DNA of 64,000 nucleotides from Deltaproteobacteria bacterium (GTDB taxonomy: Bacteria; Myxococcota; Myxococcia; Myxococcales; 40CM-4-68-19): NCBI GenBank assembly GCA_005879535.1, contig VBKI01000066.1:29448-93447 (forward strand), given 5' to 3'. Below, piece after piece: positions 1-10,864 of the stretch. Each line of letters opens with the position of its first letter. Position 1 is the first letter of the stretch. Below the pieces are notes generated by a model. It searched no databases. It worked only from the letters and a program-made list of their open reading frames with translations, and was not told the origin of the DNA. Made by a program: the position numbers and the translations under genes.

Positions 1-1134
<1,134 letters not shown>

Positions 1135-1202
1135 GCGCGCCGCTTCCAGTCAGTTCCCCATGCGCGCGCCGCCCGGCCGGGCGAGCAGCGCTCCCGACCC
1201 AG

Positions 1203-2446
<1,244 letters not shown>

Positions 2447-2447
<1 letters not shown>

Positions 2448-3769
2448 TGCGCCCGGAGCGCATCGCCTCGGCATCGGCGCTGATCGCCAGCGCCGCGCTG
2501 CTGGCGGCGCCGTGGCGCGGGCACGTCGACGACTTCGACGCGCAGATCCACACCGTGATCGCCAGGAACCTGGTGCGCGACCATTCCTGGTTCAACCTCC
2601 GATACCTTCCCGGATACGAGCCTGTTTTTCGCGATCACCTGCCGTTCGGGTTCTGGCCCGCGGCGGCGGCGATCCGCGTCGCGGGCGAAGGGGCGATCGA
2701 TCCGCTCTACGCGCTGATGACGCTCGGCGCGATCGCCCTCTCGGGAGCGATCGCGCGCCGGATCGGCGGGGCCTGGGCCGCGGCCGCCGCGATGATGCTG
2801 CTCGGGACCTGCGAATCGATCTGGCAATACGGAGGTCGCCTCTTGCTGGACGCGCCGCTCTTTCTCTTTGCGACCGCGGCGGTTGGAACGGCGCTGGCGG
2901 ATCGCTGGAGAGCGGCGGCAGTGTTGGCGGCGGTGGCGACGTTGATCAAGGGGCCGTTCGGTCTGCTGCCGCTCCTTTGCGTGGCGATCGCCCGATGGCG
3001 CGACCGACGGGGCGCGCTGGCCGTGATGGCAGCGGTCCTGCCGCTGGCGCTCTTTCTCGCCGTCGATCCCGGCGGGGGGTGGCGAAGCGGGTATCTGCAC
3101 GGCCAGCTCTTCGCCTCGGCGACGGGAGCGCGGGGAGCAGGAGCCGGCGCGTGGTGGTTCCCGCTGGCGGTCGTCGGCGGGCGTTTCTGGCCCGGGTTTC
3201 CCTTCGTCGCGCTCGCCGTCTGGCAAGCGCGCCGCAAGGTCGCCCTTCGCCCGCTGCTTTGGACCTGCGCACTGATGATCGCCGCGCTCTGCCTGCCCGA
3301 GCGCAAATGGGGCAACCACACTTACGTTGCGTTCCCTTTCCTCGGAGCCATCGCAGGAGTCGCGGCAGCGAGCTTGATTGAAGGGGTGCGTGAAAAGATC
3401 CTCGCCGCGGCAACGGCGACGCTCGCGGCGGTCGCTTGCGTCGTGTCGGTGTCCGGACTCGGAGCGAGGGTCCTGCGCCCACCGTGCCCGTTCTCGACGG
3501 CGCTGGCCGGGCCCCTCGCGAAGATCCCTGCCGGTACACCGATCGCGGTCGTTTCCGGCGACCGCGATCTCGGCGCGCTGGCCATCCTCGCCGCGGAGCG
3601 CGACCTGTCTCCGTTTCTGGAATCCAGCCTGGCGACACGACCGGATCTGGCGGTCGCGGTCGTGCGGCACGGCATCGAGGTACCGTCGGCGTGGCGGGCG
3701 GTCGCAGAGGGTAGCGGATGGGTGCTCGCCGAACGGACGTTCAGCGCTCCAGAGTCACGCCGGCCATGA
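2447..3769 (+). CDS. GT39/ArnT-like integral membrane glycosyltransferase
   Basis: Predicted inner-membrane glycosyltransferase of the family that moves sugars from a polyprenyl-phosphate donor (GT39/PMT/ArnT type). It has 440 residues with a signal-anchor-like N-terminus and about ten hydrophobic segments. An early acidic motif (HVDDFDAQIH, about residues 26-35) sits where these enzymes carry their catalytic Asp. The ATG at 2447 overlaps the rho stop by one base; a longer frame open from 2330 lies inside rho and is not needed. A soluble C-terminal part follows the last helix. The substrate is unknown. The last 29 bases overlap the convergent deacetylase gene. Confidence 0.75.
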
Positions 3770-4442
3770 ATTGTTCCATCGAGGTCCTGCCGTTCACCGG
3801 GACCCGCCGCAGCCTGAACAGATCTGCGCTTCCATGTCTGGATCCCGCCACGGCGACGCGGTATCCGGTCGCCCGCGCTGCTCGTGCGATCCGCCCCCGC
3901 ACGGAGTTGTATGGATACGCAAGCGCCTCGACGGGTCGGCGGAGCTCCTCTTCCAGGCGGAGCCTGGACGCCCGCAATTCGTCGTCCACGCGCGCGTCGG
4001 CAAGGTCGGCCAGACGCGGGTGCGTCGCGGTATGCGAACCGATCTCCATCCCCGCAGCTGCCAGCTCGCGCACGCCGTCCCAACTCAGGTAGCCGGGTTG
4101 TCCCACGAGGCCCGTGATGATGAAGAACGTCGCGTGCATCCCCCGCTTTCGCAGAGAAGGCAGAACGACCTGCAGCGCATCGGACCTGCCGTCGTCGAAC
4201 GTCAGGATGACCGCGCCCTCGGGAAGCGGCGTCCGCGTCCGGCGCGACTCGATCAGGTCGTGCAGGGAGACGGTGTGGAACCCTTTCTTGGCGAGCCAGT
4301 CGAGCTGCTGCTCGAACGCCGTCACCGGGACATTGTAGTCGTCGGCGACGTCGCCGCCGGCCGAATGGTAATTGAGGATGGGCACCTCGGGCTGGCTGCG
4401 CGCGCAGCCGAGCACCATCAGCACCAGACAGAGGCGCTTCAT
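3741..4442 (-). CDS. polysaccharide deacetylase lipoprotein (NodB fold)
   Basis: Predicted metal-dependent carbohydrate esterase 4 removing N-acetyl groups from an envelope or exported polysaccharide. It has 233 residues. A short signal ends in a lipobox (LVLMVLGC, Cys13), so it is probably membrane-anchored. NodB motif 1 is TFDDG (residues 81-85, Asp83/Asp84), and motif 2 is SHTATHP with the metal ligands His137 and His141. The start codon overlaps the stop of the upstream LptF/G-type permease gene as ATGA, so the two are translationally coupled. Its 3' end runs 29 bases into the convergent glycosyltransferase gene. Confidence 0.85.
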   Translation of the reverse strand: MKRLCLVLMVLGCARSQPEVPILNYHSAGGDVADDYNVPVTAFEQQLDWLAKKGFHTVSLHDLIESRRTRTPLPEGAVILTFDDGRSDALQVVLPSLRKRGMHATFFIITGLVGQPGYLSWDGVRELAAAGMEIGSHTATHPRLADLADARVDDELRASRLRLEEELRRPVEALAYPYNSVRGRIARAARATGYRVAVAGSRHGSADLFRLRRVPVNGRTSMEQFMAGVTLER

Positions 4443-5560
4443 GGGCGCTTCCCGACTCCCGTATGGACGAGTTGCCGGGTCTGCGCGAGCCCGAGCGCAA
4501 ACACCACGGTATCGGGCATCAGCCCGGCGACCCAGGGGTTGAGACCGTTCTCCGCGAGCGCGACGCCGAAGCGCGAGAGCGCATAGAAGGCGATGAAGAC
4601 CGCAAGGGTCACGACGTACGCGCTCCCCCGGCCGCCTCGGGTCGCGACGGCGAGGGGAACCCCGAGAAACGCGAACGCGACGCAGACGAACGGAAGCGCC
4701 CAGCGGCGCACGAGCTCCACCCGCAGGCGCCCCGCCTGCCGCAAGTCGCCGCGCCGGTCGAGGTCGACGAGCCGCTCGCGGATCATCCGGCGGCTCAGCG
4801 CCGCCTCGTTGCGAGCGAACCGGTTCTTGTGCGCCACCGAGTCCTGCACGCCGATGAGGAAGCGACCCTCCTGGAAACGGGCCACCGTCTCGCCGTTGGG
4901 CTCGATCCGGTGAAGCTCGCCGCGGGACAACCGCAGCGCCAGCGCCTCTCCTCCGGCATCCTCGATCCGGCCGACCTCCGCGAGGGCCAGCAGCGGGGCG
5001 CCGTCGCCGACATCGTCCTCGATCAGCACCCCGTGCCACGTCGCGTATTGCCCGTTTTGCGCAGGGTCCTCGCTGGTCACGTAGATCATGAACCGCGGGA
5101 GACCGTCGTTGAAGATGCCGGGCTCGAGTCCGGACTCCAGATTGCGCTTGATCACGTCGTTGAGCACCCGGTTGAGCTGTTGCAGCCCCCAGGGCTCCGC
5201 CCAATGCGTGAGCGCGGCGACGACCAGGGCGAGCCCGCCGCCGATGGCGAGCGGCACGCGGTAGAGGCGCAGCGGGTGCGTTCCGGCCGCGCTCAGCGCG
5301 AGGACTTCCTGATCGGCGGCCAGCCGGCCGAGACCGAGCTGCACGCCGAGCATGAACGCGAGCGGAACCGCGGCAACGAGGAAGTGCGGAGCGAGCGCGG
5401 CGGTGACGCGGAGCAGATCCTCGACGGTCACGGCGCTGGTGAAGACCACCTCGTTGAGCTGCAGGAGCTGGAGGATGACCAGCAGCTGGAGGATGGCGAG
5501 CAGCCCGACGCCGAGAGGGATGGCGATCTCCCGGAGCAGGAGGCGGTCCAAGAGCGGCAT
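4439..5560 (-). CDS. LptF/LptG family LPS-export permease (YjgP/YjgQ)
   Basis: Inner-membrane permease of the LPS transport machinery. It has 373 residues. The N-terminal MPLLDRLLLREIAIPL is the usual start of the family, followed by two or three helices. A periplasmic beta-jellyroll-like region lies at about residues 125-260 (IKRNLESGLEPGIFND, RFMIYVTSEDPAQNGQY), then three C-terminal helices with FAFLGVPLAVATR. Only one such gene is here, so its LptF/LptG partner must be elsewhere or it works as a homologue of both. The ATG at 5560 is favoured over an in-frame upstream extension because it matches the family N-terminus. It is coupled to the deacetylase gene. Confidence 0.85.
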   Translation of the reverse strand: MPLLDRLLLREIAIPLGVGLLAILQLLVILQLLQLNEVVFTSAVTVEDLLRVTAALAPHFLVAAVPLAFMLGVQLGLGRLAADQEVLALSAAGTHPLRLYRVPLAIGGGLALVVAALTHWAEPWGLQQLNRVLNDVIKRNLESGLEPGIFNDGLPRFMIYVTSEDPAQNGQYATWHGVLIEDDVGDGAPLLALAEVGRIEDAGGEALALRLSRGELHRIEPNGETVARFQEGRFLIGVQDSVAHKNRFARNEAALSRRMIRERLVDLDRRGDLRQAGRLRVELVRRWALPFVCVAFAFLGVPLAVATRGGRGSAYVVTLAVFIAFYALSRFGVALAENGLNPWVAGLMPDTVVFALGLAQTRQLVHTGVGKRP

Positions 5561-5589
5561 CGCCGCGCACTGTAGTATGTAAGCGAGCC

Positions 5590-6783
5590 TTGGATCGTCC
5601 GAAAACCGCCGCTGCGCTGGCGCTTGCCGGGCTCGCGGGACACGCGTTCTTCCTTCCCCTCTCCATCGCCGGTATGCAGATCGGCCTCGCGGTCGCCGCC
5701 GCCGGAGTGCTGCTTTCGCCACCGCGCCCGCTGCGCACGCCGCTCGACGTTCCGGCGCTGGTCTTCGTCGGCATTGCGATCCTCTCCGATCTGCTCGCTC
5801 CTTCCGGACCGCCAGCCTTCGCGGCCGCCACGCTCTGGAGGGCCGTGCTCGGGTTCATCGTGGTGGCACACGCCCTGCGCATCGCGCCTCCACGAACGCC
5901 TTGGCGATTGCTCGTCTGCCTGAGCGTGGGGCTTCTCTGCGCCTCGGTCGTCGGTCTCCTGCAATACCGGACCGGCTTCGACCTGGTGCATGCGCTCGGC
6001 CTTCGGTCCGCGCCGGCGCTGGTGCAGGCCCCCGGAGTGGAAGGCCGGTACGGCGCGATGGGCTTCTTCACCTCGCGGCTGACGTTCGGACACAACGTGA
6101 CCCTCGTGCTCGCGACGCTCGCAGGCGCGCTCGTCAGCGGAGCGGTTCCGGCCGGATTTCGGATCGCGCTCGGGGCGACCTGTGCCCTGGGGCTCGCGGC
6201 GGTGGCCGTCACGTTCGACCGTGCCGCATACCTCGGCGTCGTCGTCGCCGTGGCGGTGCTCATCGTCCGCGGTGGGCGTCGTCGGCTGGCGGTTGCGCTC
6301 GCCGCGGCCGCGGCCCTCGGTGCGCTACATCCGGCAGTCCGCGGGCGCCTTTCGACCGCCTTCTCCGCGTCAGCGAACCCGGACCGTCTCTTCATCTGGT
6401 CGCGCGCCCTGGACGTCATCCGCGATCATCCGCTCCACGGCGTCGGATTCGCGAACTACCCGCTCGTCCTCGGACCCTATTACGACCGTGTCGATCCGCA
6501 ATTCTTCATGCGGACCTGGGCACACAACCTCGAGCTGTCCACGCTCGCGGAAATGGGTCCGCTGGGACTCGCCGCGCTTTTCTGGCTGCTGATTGCCGCC
6601 GCCCGCATGGCGCTGCGGAGCAAGAGCCCGTTCGCGCTGGGCGCGCTGGCGGCGCTGGCCGCCTGGTTCACCATCGCCCAGGTCCACGACGTGCTCTACG
6701 ACACCAAGGTCATGTACGCGCTGTGGTTCTCGCTAGCGGCAGCAACGTCGCAAGAACCGCCGCCGGCCAGAGCTGCAGGATGA
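5590..6783 (+). CDS. O-antigen ligase family membrane protein (Wzy_C)
   Basis: Predicted polytopic membrane protein of the O-antigen ligase/polymerase superfamily, joining or polymerising glycans at the periplasmic face. It has 397 residues and about eleven hydrophobic segments. The family's periplasmic region is recognisable as GRYGAMGFFTSRLTFGHN and, later, RALDVIRDHPLHGVGFANYP followed by TWAHNLELSTLAEMGPLG, including the conserved His. It starts at a TTG (5590), only 29 bases from the divergent permease gene. Its last 74 bases overlap the convergent gene at 6710-8035. Confidence 0.8.
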   Translation: MDRPKTAAALALAGLAGHAFFLPLSIAGMQIGLAVAAAGVLLSPPRPLRTPLDVPALVFVGIAILSDLLAPSGPPAFAAATLWRAVLGFIVVAHALRIAPPRTPWRLLVCLSVGLLCASVVGLLQYRTGFDLVHALGLRSAPALVQAPGVEGRYGAMGFFTSRLTFGHNVTLVLATLAGALVSGAVPAGFRIALGATCALGLAAVAVTFDRAAYLGVVVAVAVLIVRGGRRRLAVALAAAAALGALHPAVRGRLSTAFSASANPDRLFIWSRALDVIRDHPLHGVGFANYPLVLGPYYDRVDPQFFMRTWAHNLELSTLAEMGPLGLAALFWLLIAAARMALRSKSPFALGALAALAAWFTIAQVHDVLYDTKVMYALWFSLAAATSQEPPPARAAG

Positions 6784-8035
6784 GCCGATCTACCGACATG
6801 CGGAAAATCCACTTCAGCGGATGCGGCTGCAGGAGATAGACCGCCGCGAAAGCGGCGACGGCCAGGAACATCGCGGTGCCGAGCGGCGTCGCCGGAAGCC
6901 GCCGTACCCAGATGGCGAGCACGATCACCTCGGCCACCAGGAACAGCGCGAACGCCTGGAAAAAGACGACGCGGCGGAGCGAGTACAACAGGAGCTCTCC
7001 CCAACGCAGCGGGTCGAGCGCGTGCGCGATCAGACCGGCGGAAGTGGAGAGCCTGGCCAGATCGTTTGCAGGCGCGTAGAAAAGTTTGAAGCCGAGGAGG
7101 AGGAGGCCGGCGGGGACGGCGCCGGCGATGAATGCGAGCGTGCCGCGGGGATCCCGCGTGCGCGCCAGAACACCGAATCCGAGGCAGGCGGTGTACAGAG
7201 CTCCCTCGTTCTTCGTCCAGGCGCCGAGACCGGCGGCGAAGCCAGCCAGCAGCAGCATGCGCGGCGGCGGCCGCTCGGCGCGCGCGCAGGCGAGCACGAT
7301 CAGAGCGCTTGCACAGCCCAGGTAGACGCCGAGTGGAATGTCGGACTGCTGGTTGGAAACGAAGATGGGAAAAGCCGGCACCGTGAGGATGGCCAAGGCC
7401 GCGAGAAGCCCCCAGCGCGCGCCATGGAGCCTCGTCACCGTGAGGGAAATCACGGAAACAGCGGCGACCCCGAAAGCCACGGCGATGCCCAGCGGAACGA
7501 TCTTCGTCTCGGTCCCCGCCAGCGAGAATCCCTGGGCCACTGCGCCGGGGATGAGCCAGGGATAATCCGCGTGCGCCCCGAGGAGGAGATTGGGCGAGAA
7601 CGCAGCCCGCAGGTCGGGGTCGCGCACCAGGAAGCGCGCCCGCAGGTTCCAGATCATCCAGGCGTCCCATCCGCCGTCGGGGAAGCGCCAGTCGTGCTCG
7701 ATGAACGCGCCGATGGAGATGGCGCACGCGGCGAGGAAGAGCGCCCACAGCCAGGGCGGAGCAGGTTCACCGGGCGCCTCGGTCGCTCGGGGCCGTCCCC
7801 GCGAGGCGAAGAGCAGCGCCGCCCCGACGGCGACGAGAAACACGTCCTTGGCCGCGAACGAGACGCCAGTCATGCGGGCGGCGGCATACGCGGCGGACCA
7901 GGTTCCGAGGCCCAGGGCCGCCCCGATGGAGATCCGCAAGGCCCGATCGGCGCTCGTCGCCGCGCGTTCGGGAAATCCCCACGCGACGAGCCCCGCTCCC
8001 GGGAGCGCGATCGCAAGCAGCGCCAAGAGGATCAT
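6710..8035 (-). CDS. polytopic membrane protein, GT39-like
   Basis: A 441-residue integral membrane protein with ten or more hydrophobic segments and an N-terminal helix [20 protein letters not shown]. An HDWRFPDGGWDAWMIWN stretch after the fourth helix recalls the first periplasmic loop of GT39/PMT-type glycosyltransferases (acidic residues D..DGGWDAW), so a polyprenyl-phosphate-sugar transferase is likely. It is last in a coupled series: the start overlaps the stop of the small upstream gene (ATGA at 8032-8035), which in turn overlaps the GT2 gene. The 3' end overlaps the O-antigen ligase gene by 74 bases. Confidence 0.65.
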   Translation of the reverse strand: MILLALLAIALPGAGLVAWGFPERAATSADRALRISIGAALGLGTWSAAYAAARMTGVSFAAKDVFLVAVGAALLFASRGRPRATEAPGEPAPPWLWALFLAACAISIGAFIEHDWRFPDGGWDAWMIWNLRARFLVRDPDLRAAFSPNLLLGAHADYPWLIPGAVAQGFSLAGTETKIVPLGIAVAFGVAAVSVISLTVTRLHGARWGLLAALAILTVPAFPIFVSNQQSDIPLGVYLGCASALIVLACARAERPPPRMLLLAGFAAGLGAWTKNEGALYTACLGFGVLARTRDPRGTLAFIAGAVPAGLLLLGFKLFYAPANDLARLSTSAGLIAHALDPLRWGELLLYSLRRVVFFQAFALFLVAEVIVLAIWVRRLPATPLGTAMFLAVAAFAAVYLLQPHPLKWIFRMSVDRLILQLWPAAVLATLLPLARTTART

Positions 8036-8448
8036 GGCGGCCGCAACACCGCCGTGCCTGGCCGCGGTTCGGCGACGAGGACCAGCCGCTTGCGGCGAAG
8101 CAGCTCCGGCAGGTTCGCCGGATCCGCCAGGTTCGCGACGATGAAAGGCGCCCGATCGTCGTCGTATCTCAGGATCAGGGGCGCGAGCGCGTACTGCGCC
8201 CGCTCGAACATGCCGTTCCCGACCGGCGAATCGTCGAACCCCGCCGGCCAGGGGAGCATGGGCAGGTCGCAGACGTAGCCCACTTCCCCGGTGGGCGGCA
8301 GGAGCGCCTTGACGGGAGCGTAGCGCGCGTCGATGCGCTCGCGGCGGACGTCATGGAGCGGCTCGGAGACGAAGTGGAACCATGCCGACCGCAGCAGGCC
8401 CACCACCGCCAGGACCGCCACGACGGCGGTGATCCGTTCGCGCGTCAC
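8032..8448 (-). CDS. small membrane-anchored protein of unknown function in a glycosyltransferase operon
   Basis: A 138-residue protein with one N-terminal membrane helix ([18 protein letters not shown]) and a soluble remainder that probably faces the periplasm. I do not recognise a family. The soluble part resembles the C-terminal soluble tails seen on GT39-like proteins ([15 protein letters not shown]), so it may be a split-off partner of the following membrane glycosyltransferase. The GTG start at 8448 overlaps the GT2 stop (GTGA) and its stop overlaps the next start (ATGA), so all three genes are expressed together. Confidence 0.65.
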   Translation of the reverse strand: MTRERITAVVAVLAVVGLLRSAWFHFVSEPLHDVRRERIDARYAPVKALLPPTGEVGYVCDLPMLPWPAGFDDSPVGNGMFERAQYALAPLILRYDDDRAPFIVANLADPANLPELLRRKRLVLVAEPRPGTAVLRPP

Positions 8449-9218
8449 GGCTCCGCGGACGCGCGCTCGCGAAGGGCGGCCTTGCGCTCGGAAGGAGCGA
8501 CGAGGCCGTATCGCAAGATGCAGTACACGGCGCGGAAGGCGTCCTTGAGGCCGATCTTCTTCCCCTCTTTCACCGACCGCGGCCGGTAGGAGATGGGCCG
8601 TTCGACGAGGCGGAGCGCAGCGCGCCGCCTGTGATGGGCGAGAAGCGCGGTCACCTCCGGCTCGAACCCGAATCGCTCCTCGCGCAGGGGAAGTTTCTTG
8701 ATCACGTCGGCGCGGATGACCTTGTAGCAGGTCTCCATGTCCGTGAGCCGGAACCCGGTCACGAGGTTGCTCGCGGCGGTGAGCAGCCGGTTGGCGAGCG
8801 TGTGCCAGAAGGGAAATCCCGTCCGGCCGCGCAGGAAGCGCGACCCGTACACCACGTCTGCCTCGCCCTGCCGGATGGGTTCGATCAGCCCCGGCAGCTC
8901 CATCGGGTCGTATTCGAGATCGGCGTCCTGGACCACCACCACGTCGCCGCTCGCCTCGGCGAAGCCGCGGTGCAACGCGGCGCCCTTTCCGCGGTTCACC
9001 GGCTGGTGGAAGATCCTGATGTCGGTGCGGCCGCGCGCCCCGGCGAGAACGGTGCGGGGATCCCGCTCGACCTCGTCCAGGAGGTGCCTGGTCCCGTCGC
9101 GGCTGGCGTCGTTGACGATCACCAGCTCCTTGTCGACCGGCACGGCGGCGACGCGGCGGAGGACGTCGAGGACGTGACCTTCCTCGTTGTAGACGGGAAT
9201 GACGATCGACAGCTTCAC
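8445..9218 (-). CDS. family 2 glycosyltransferase, DPM1-like
   Basis: Probable polyprenyl-phosphate sugar synthase that loads a sugar from a nucleotide donor onto the lipid carrier used by the GT39-like enzymes downstream. It has 257 residues from the GTG at 9218, giving [16 protein letters not shown] at the exact family N-terminus. An in-frame TTG at 9257 would add 13 unlikely residues. Visible GT2 motifs are the nucleotide-binding VNDASRDGT, the acidic [12 protein letters not shown] and GSRFLRG. No C-terminal membrane helices are present, so it is the short, DPM1-like form. It is first gene of a three-gene coupled operon. Confidence 0.85.
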   Translation of the reverse strand: MKLSIVIPVYNEEGHVLDVLRRVAAVPVDKELVIVNDASRDGTRHLLDEVERDPRTVLAGARGRTDIRIFHQPVNRGKGAALHRGFAEASGDVVVVQDADLEYDPMELPGLIEPIRQGEADVVYGSRFLRGRTGFPFWHTLANRLLTAASNLVTGFRLTDMETCYKVIRADVIKKLPLREERFGFEPEVTALLAHHRRRAALRLVERPISYRPRSVKEGKKIGLKDAFRAVYCILRYGLVAPSERKAALRERASAEP

Positions 9219-9261
9219 GGCAGCGGTACGCTCGTCCGGAGGGCGGGGCGGTGTCAACGGG

Positions 9262-9290
9262 TTGATTTCGCCCGATCGATCCGCTATTCA
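9262..9290 (+). promoter_or_regulatory. putative sigma70 promoter of rpmE
   Basis: TTGATT (9262-9267) and TATTCA (9285-9290) are spaced 17 bases apart, with the L31 start 25 bases beyond. A GAGAGA ribosome-binding site at 9305-9310 precedes the ATG at 9315. Confidence 0.5.
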
Positions 9291-9314
9291 CTCGCACCCT
9301 TTTCGAGAGAGCAC

Positions 9315-9623
9315 ATGCGCGAGAACATCCACCCTGCCTACCCGACCGCCAAGGTGCACTGCGCGTGCGGCGCGACCTGGGAGACGCGGTCGACGCACGG
9401 CGACCTGCACCTCGACATCTGCAGCAATTGCCACCCGTTCTTCACCGGGAAGCAGAAGCTGATCGACACGCAGGGGCGCATCGACCGCTTCAAGAAGAAG
9501 TACGCCAACGCTCCGGCCACGCCTCCGAAGAAGAAGGCCGCGGCAAAGAAGGAAGCCGCCGCCGCGAAGAAGGAAGCCGCCGCCAAGCCCAAGAAGGCCA
9601 AGAAGGAAGCCGCCAAGGCTTAG
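9315..9623 (+). CDS. rpmE: 50S ribosomal protein L31 with a Lys/Ala-rich tail
   Basis: Zinc-type L31 of the large ribosomal subunit. It has 102 residues; the core (1-68) carries the Cys quartet in VHCACGATW and [10 protein letters not shown], then [21 protein letters not shown]. The usual L31 is about 70 residues; here a 30-residue tail of alternating Lys and Ala/Pro blocks follows ([19 protein letters not shown]). The ATG at 9315 has a good purine-rich ribosome-binding site. A miniature mobile element lies directly behind the stop codon; the TAG stop uses the TTA target duplication plus a G. Confidence 0.95.
   Translation: MRENIHPAYPTAKVHCACGATWETRSTHGDLHLDICSNCHPFFTGKQKLIDTQGRIDRFKKKYANAPATPPKKKAAAKKEAAAAKKEAAAKPKKAKKEAAKA
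9620..9622. repeat. TTA target-site duplication, left copy (right copy 9803-9805)
   Basis: Identical TTA triplets abut both terminal inverted repeats of the 180-bp element. The left copy overlaps the L31 TAG stop codon. Confidence 0.6.
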
Positions 9624-9802
9624 AGCGCATCTCATAACCCCTCCCTTCGCCGCGGACGCGTTTGCATCCGCAACGCTCAGCCGATCCGCGGCGCCGGGCT
9701 GCGTCGTTCCTCCTAGGCGTGGTCGTCCACGCCGTCGTCGTCTCTCCTTGCGCGGCTTGCGTCTCGGCTGCCTGGCTCGGTCCGGGGTAATGAGATGTGC
9801 TC
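9623..9802 (+). mobile_element. 180-bp miniature inverted-repeat element (MITE-like)
   Basis: The left end (9623-9641, GAGCGCATCTCATAACCCC) and the reverse complement of the right end (9784-9802, GAGCACATCTCATTACCCC) match at 17 of 19 positions. Both ends are flanked by a direct TTA (9620-9622 and 9803-9805), as expected of a 3-bp target duplication. The interior has no plausible gene but contains a second inverted repeat (CCGCGGA near 9650 and TCCGCGG near 9693). Removing the element plus one TTA restores a sequence in which the L31 stop codon is followed within about 15 bases by the terminator at 9815-9856. A TNA-type 3-bp duplication is known for some IS5-family groups; assignment to that family is inference. 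Confidence 0.75.
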
Positions 9803-9814
9803 TTAGTCGCCTCG

Positions 9815-9856
9815 AAAAAACGAAGGGCCGCTGGGCGGGGAACCCTGCGGCCCTTC
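9815..9856 (-). terminator. intrinsic terminator of the Crp/Fnr-type gene; hairpin shared with rpmE
   Basis: GAAGGGCCGC (9822-9831) pairs perfectly with GCGGCCCTTC (9847-9856) around a 15-base loop. Read on the minus strand the stem is followed at once by six T residues (9820-9815), a standard Rho-independent terminator for the regulator gene ending at 9973. On the plus strand the same stem is followed by TCCTTT and may weakly terminate rpmE. Confidence 0.8.
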
Positions 9857-9972
9857 TCCTTTCACGGGGCCCGAGGGGGGAGTTCGGGAACCCCGGAGAG
9901 AAAACGGCGGCGGCGGTCGGCGCGGGCGAGGGGGGGAATCTCGACCGACGGCGGCCGCCACCGCCCGCCCGA

Positions 9973-10683
9973 TCACTTCTCGCGGGCAGCTACACGATTC
10001 AAGCCCTCCTCGTCGCGGAGCACCAGGAGCCGACCCTGGTTCGCGAGCAGGCCGTCCCGCTTCATCTTGTTGATCAGCGTCGAGACGAAGGAACGCGACG
10101 CGCCCACCAGGTCCGCCAGGTCCTGCTGCGTGATCCCATGCAGGCAAAGCTCGTTTCCGGGAGCGATGCGCTCGCCGTGCGCCTGCGCCAGCGCGATCAG
10201 CATCTCGGCGAGGCGGGCGGGTACGTCCTTACGCGTCAGGCCGAGCACGCGCTGGCGGAGCTGACGGACGCGCTCGTTGAGCGCGCGGATGACGTCGACC
10301 GCGAGCGCCGGACGCGCCTCGAGCAGCGCGCGGAAGTCGCGGCCCTCGATGCTCCAGACCTCGCACTTGCCGGAGGAGACGGCCAGCTCCTCCATCAACG
10401 AGCCCTCCGGGCGAAGCACTTCGCCGAAGAGATCTCCCGGTTTCAGGATGGAGAGGACGGAGCGGCTCTTTCCCTTGCCCTGCCGCAACAGGCGGACCCG
10501 TCCGGAGCGCAACAGGTAGACCTTGTCGGCAGGCAACCCCGGTCGATAGATCACCGCCCCGTGCCCGAACGTCTCCACCTTGAAGTACCCGCGAAAGTCG
10601 ACCACGTCGGCCGGCGGCAGGCTGGGGGAGGCGAGAGGCTGGAACTGCGGTTGATAGCGGGGATCCGTCGTGAGGGGGCGCAT
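9973..10683 (-). CDS. Crp/Fnr family transcriptional regulator
   Basis: Predicted cyclic-nucleotide-domain transcription factor. It has 236 residues from the ATG at 10683; an in-frame TTG at 10740 would add 19 residues of poor quality. A cNMP-binding beta-roll spans about residues 30-150 (GAVIYRPGLPADKVYLLRSG, GDLFGE), a dimerisation helix follows, and a C-terminal winged helix has ITQQDLADLVGASRSFVSTL at about residues 185-205. Few Cys occur in the N-terminus, so an oxygen-sensing FeS cluster as in FNR is not supported. Three palindromes lie just upstream and may be its operators. It ends at an intrinsic terminator. Confidence 0.88.
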   Translation of the reverse strand: MRPLTTDPRYQPQFQPLASPSLPPADVVDFRGYFKVETFGHGAVIYRPGLPADKVYLLRSGRVRLLRQGKGKSRSVLSILKPGDLFGEVLRPEGSLMEELAVSSGKCEVWSIEGRDFRALLEARPALAVDVIRALNERVRQLRQRVLGLTRKDVPARLAEMLIALAQAHGERIAPGNELCLHGITQQDLADLVGASRSFVSTLINKMKRDGLLANQGRLLVLRDEEGLNRVAAREK

Positions 10684-10778
10684 GCTGTGGCTCCGGGCGA
10701 GAGGGGTGTCGCCTGGCTGTCGGAGCACCAGCCATGCCAACCGGTGTACAGTGTCGAAAATGACGTGAAATCAATCTA

Positions 10779-10794
10779 GTGAACGCTAGTTCAC
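10779..10794. promoter_or_regulatory. palindrome 1 of 3 upstream of the Crp/Fnr gene
   Basis: GTGAACgctaGTTCAC is a perfect 6-4-6 inverted repeat about 100 bases upstream of the regulator start. It is a variant of the two TGAACG-N3-CGTTCA sites that follow. Confidence 0.6.
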
Positions 10795-10814
10795 ACTCCG
10801 ATCGAGGGGGCGCT

Positions 10815-10829
10815 TGAACGGATCGTTCA
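10815..10829. promoter_or_regulatory. palindrome 2 of 3 (TGAACG-N3-CGTTCA)
   Basis: TGAACGgatCGTTCA is a perfect 6-3-6 inverted repeat. Its centre is about 35 bases from the centres of palindromes 1 and 3. Confidence 0.65.
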
Positions 10830-10849
10830 CGCCGGAACGTAGAATTGAC

Positions 10850-10864
10850 TGAACGTTTCGTTCA
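10850..10864. promoter_or_regulatory. palindrome 3 of 3 (TGAACG-N3-CGTTCA)
   Basis: TGAACGtttCGTTCA is a perfect 6-3-6 inverted repeat with the same arms as palindrome 2. It overlaps the stop codon of the NtrC-type response regulator gene that ends at 10862. Confidence 0.65.

Noticed and set aside
9973..10683. FNR-type oxygen sensor
   Set aside because: The N-terminal Cys cluster of FNR is not present, so only the general Crp/Fnr family is supported.
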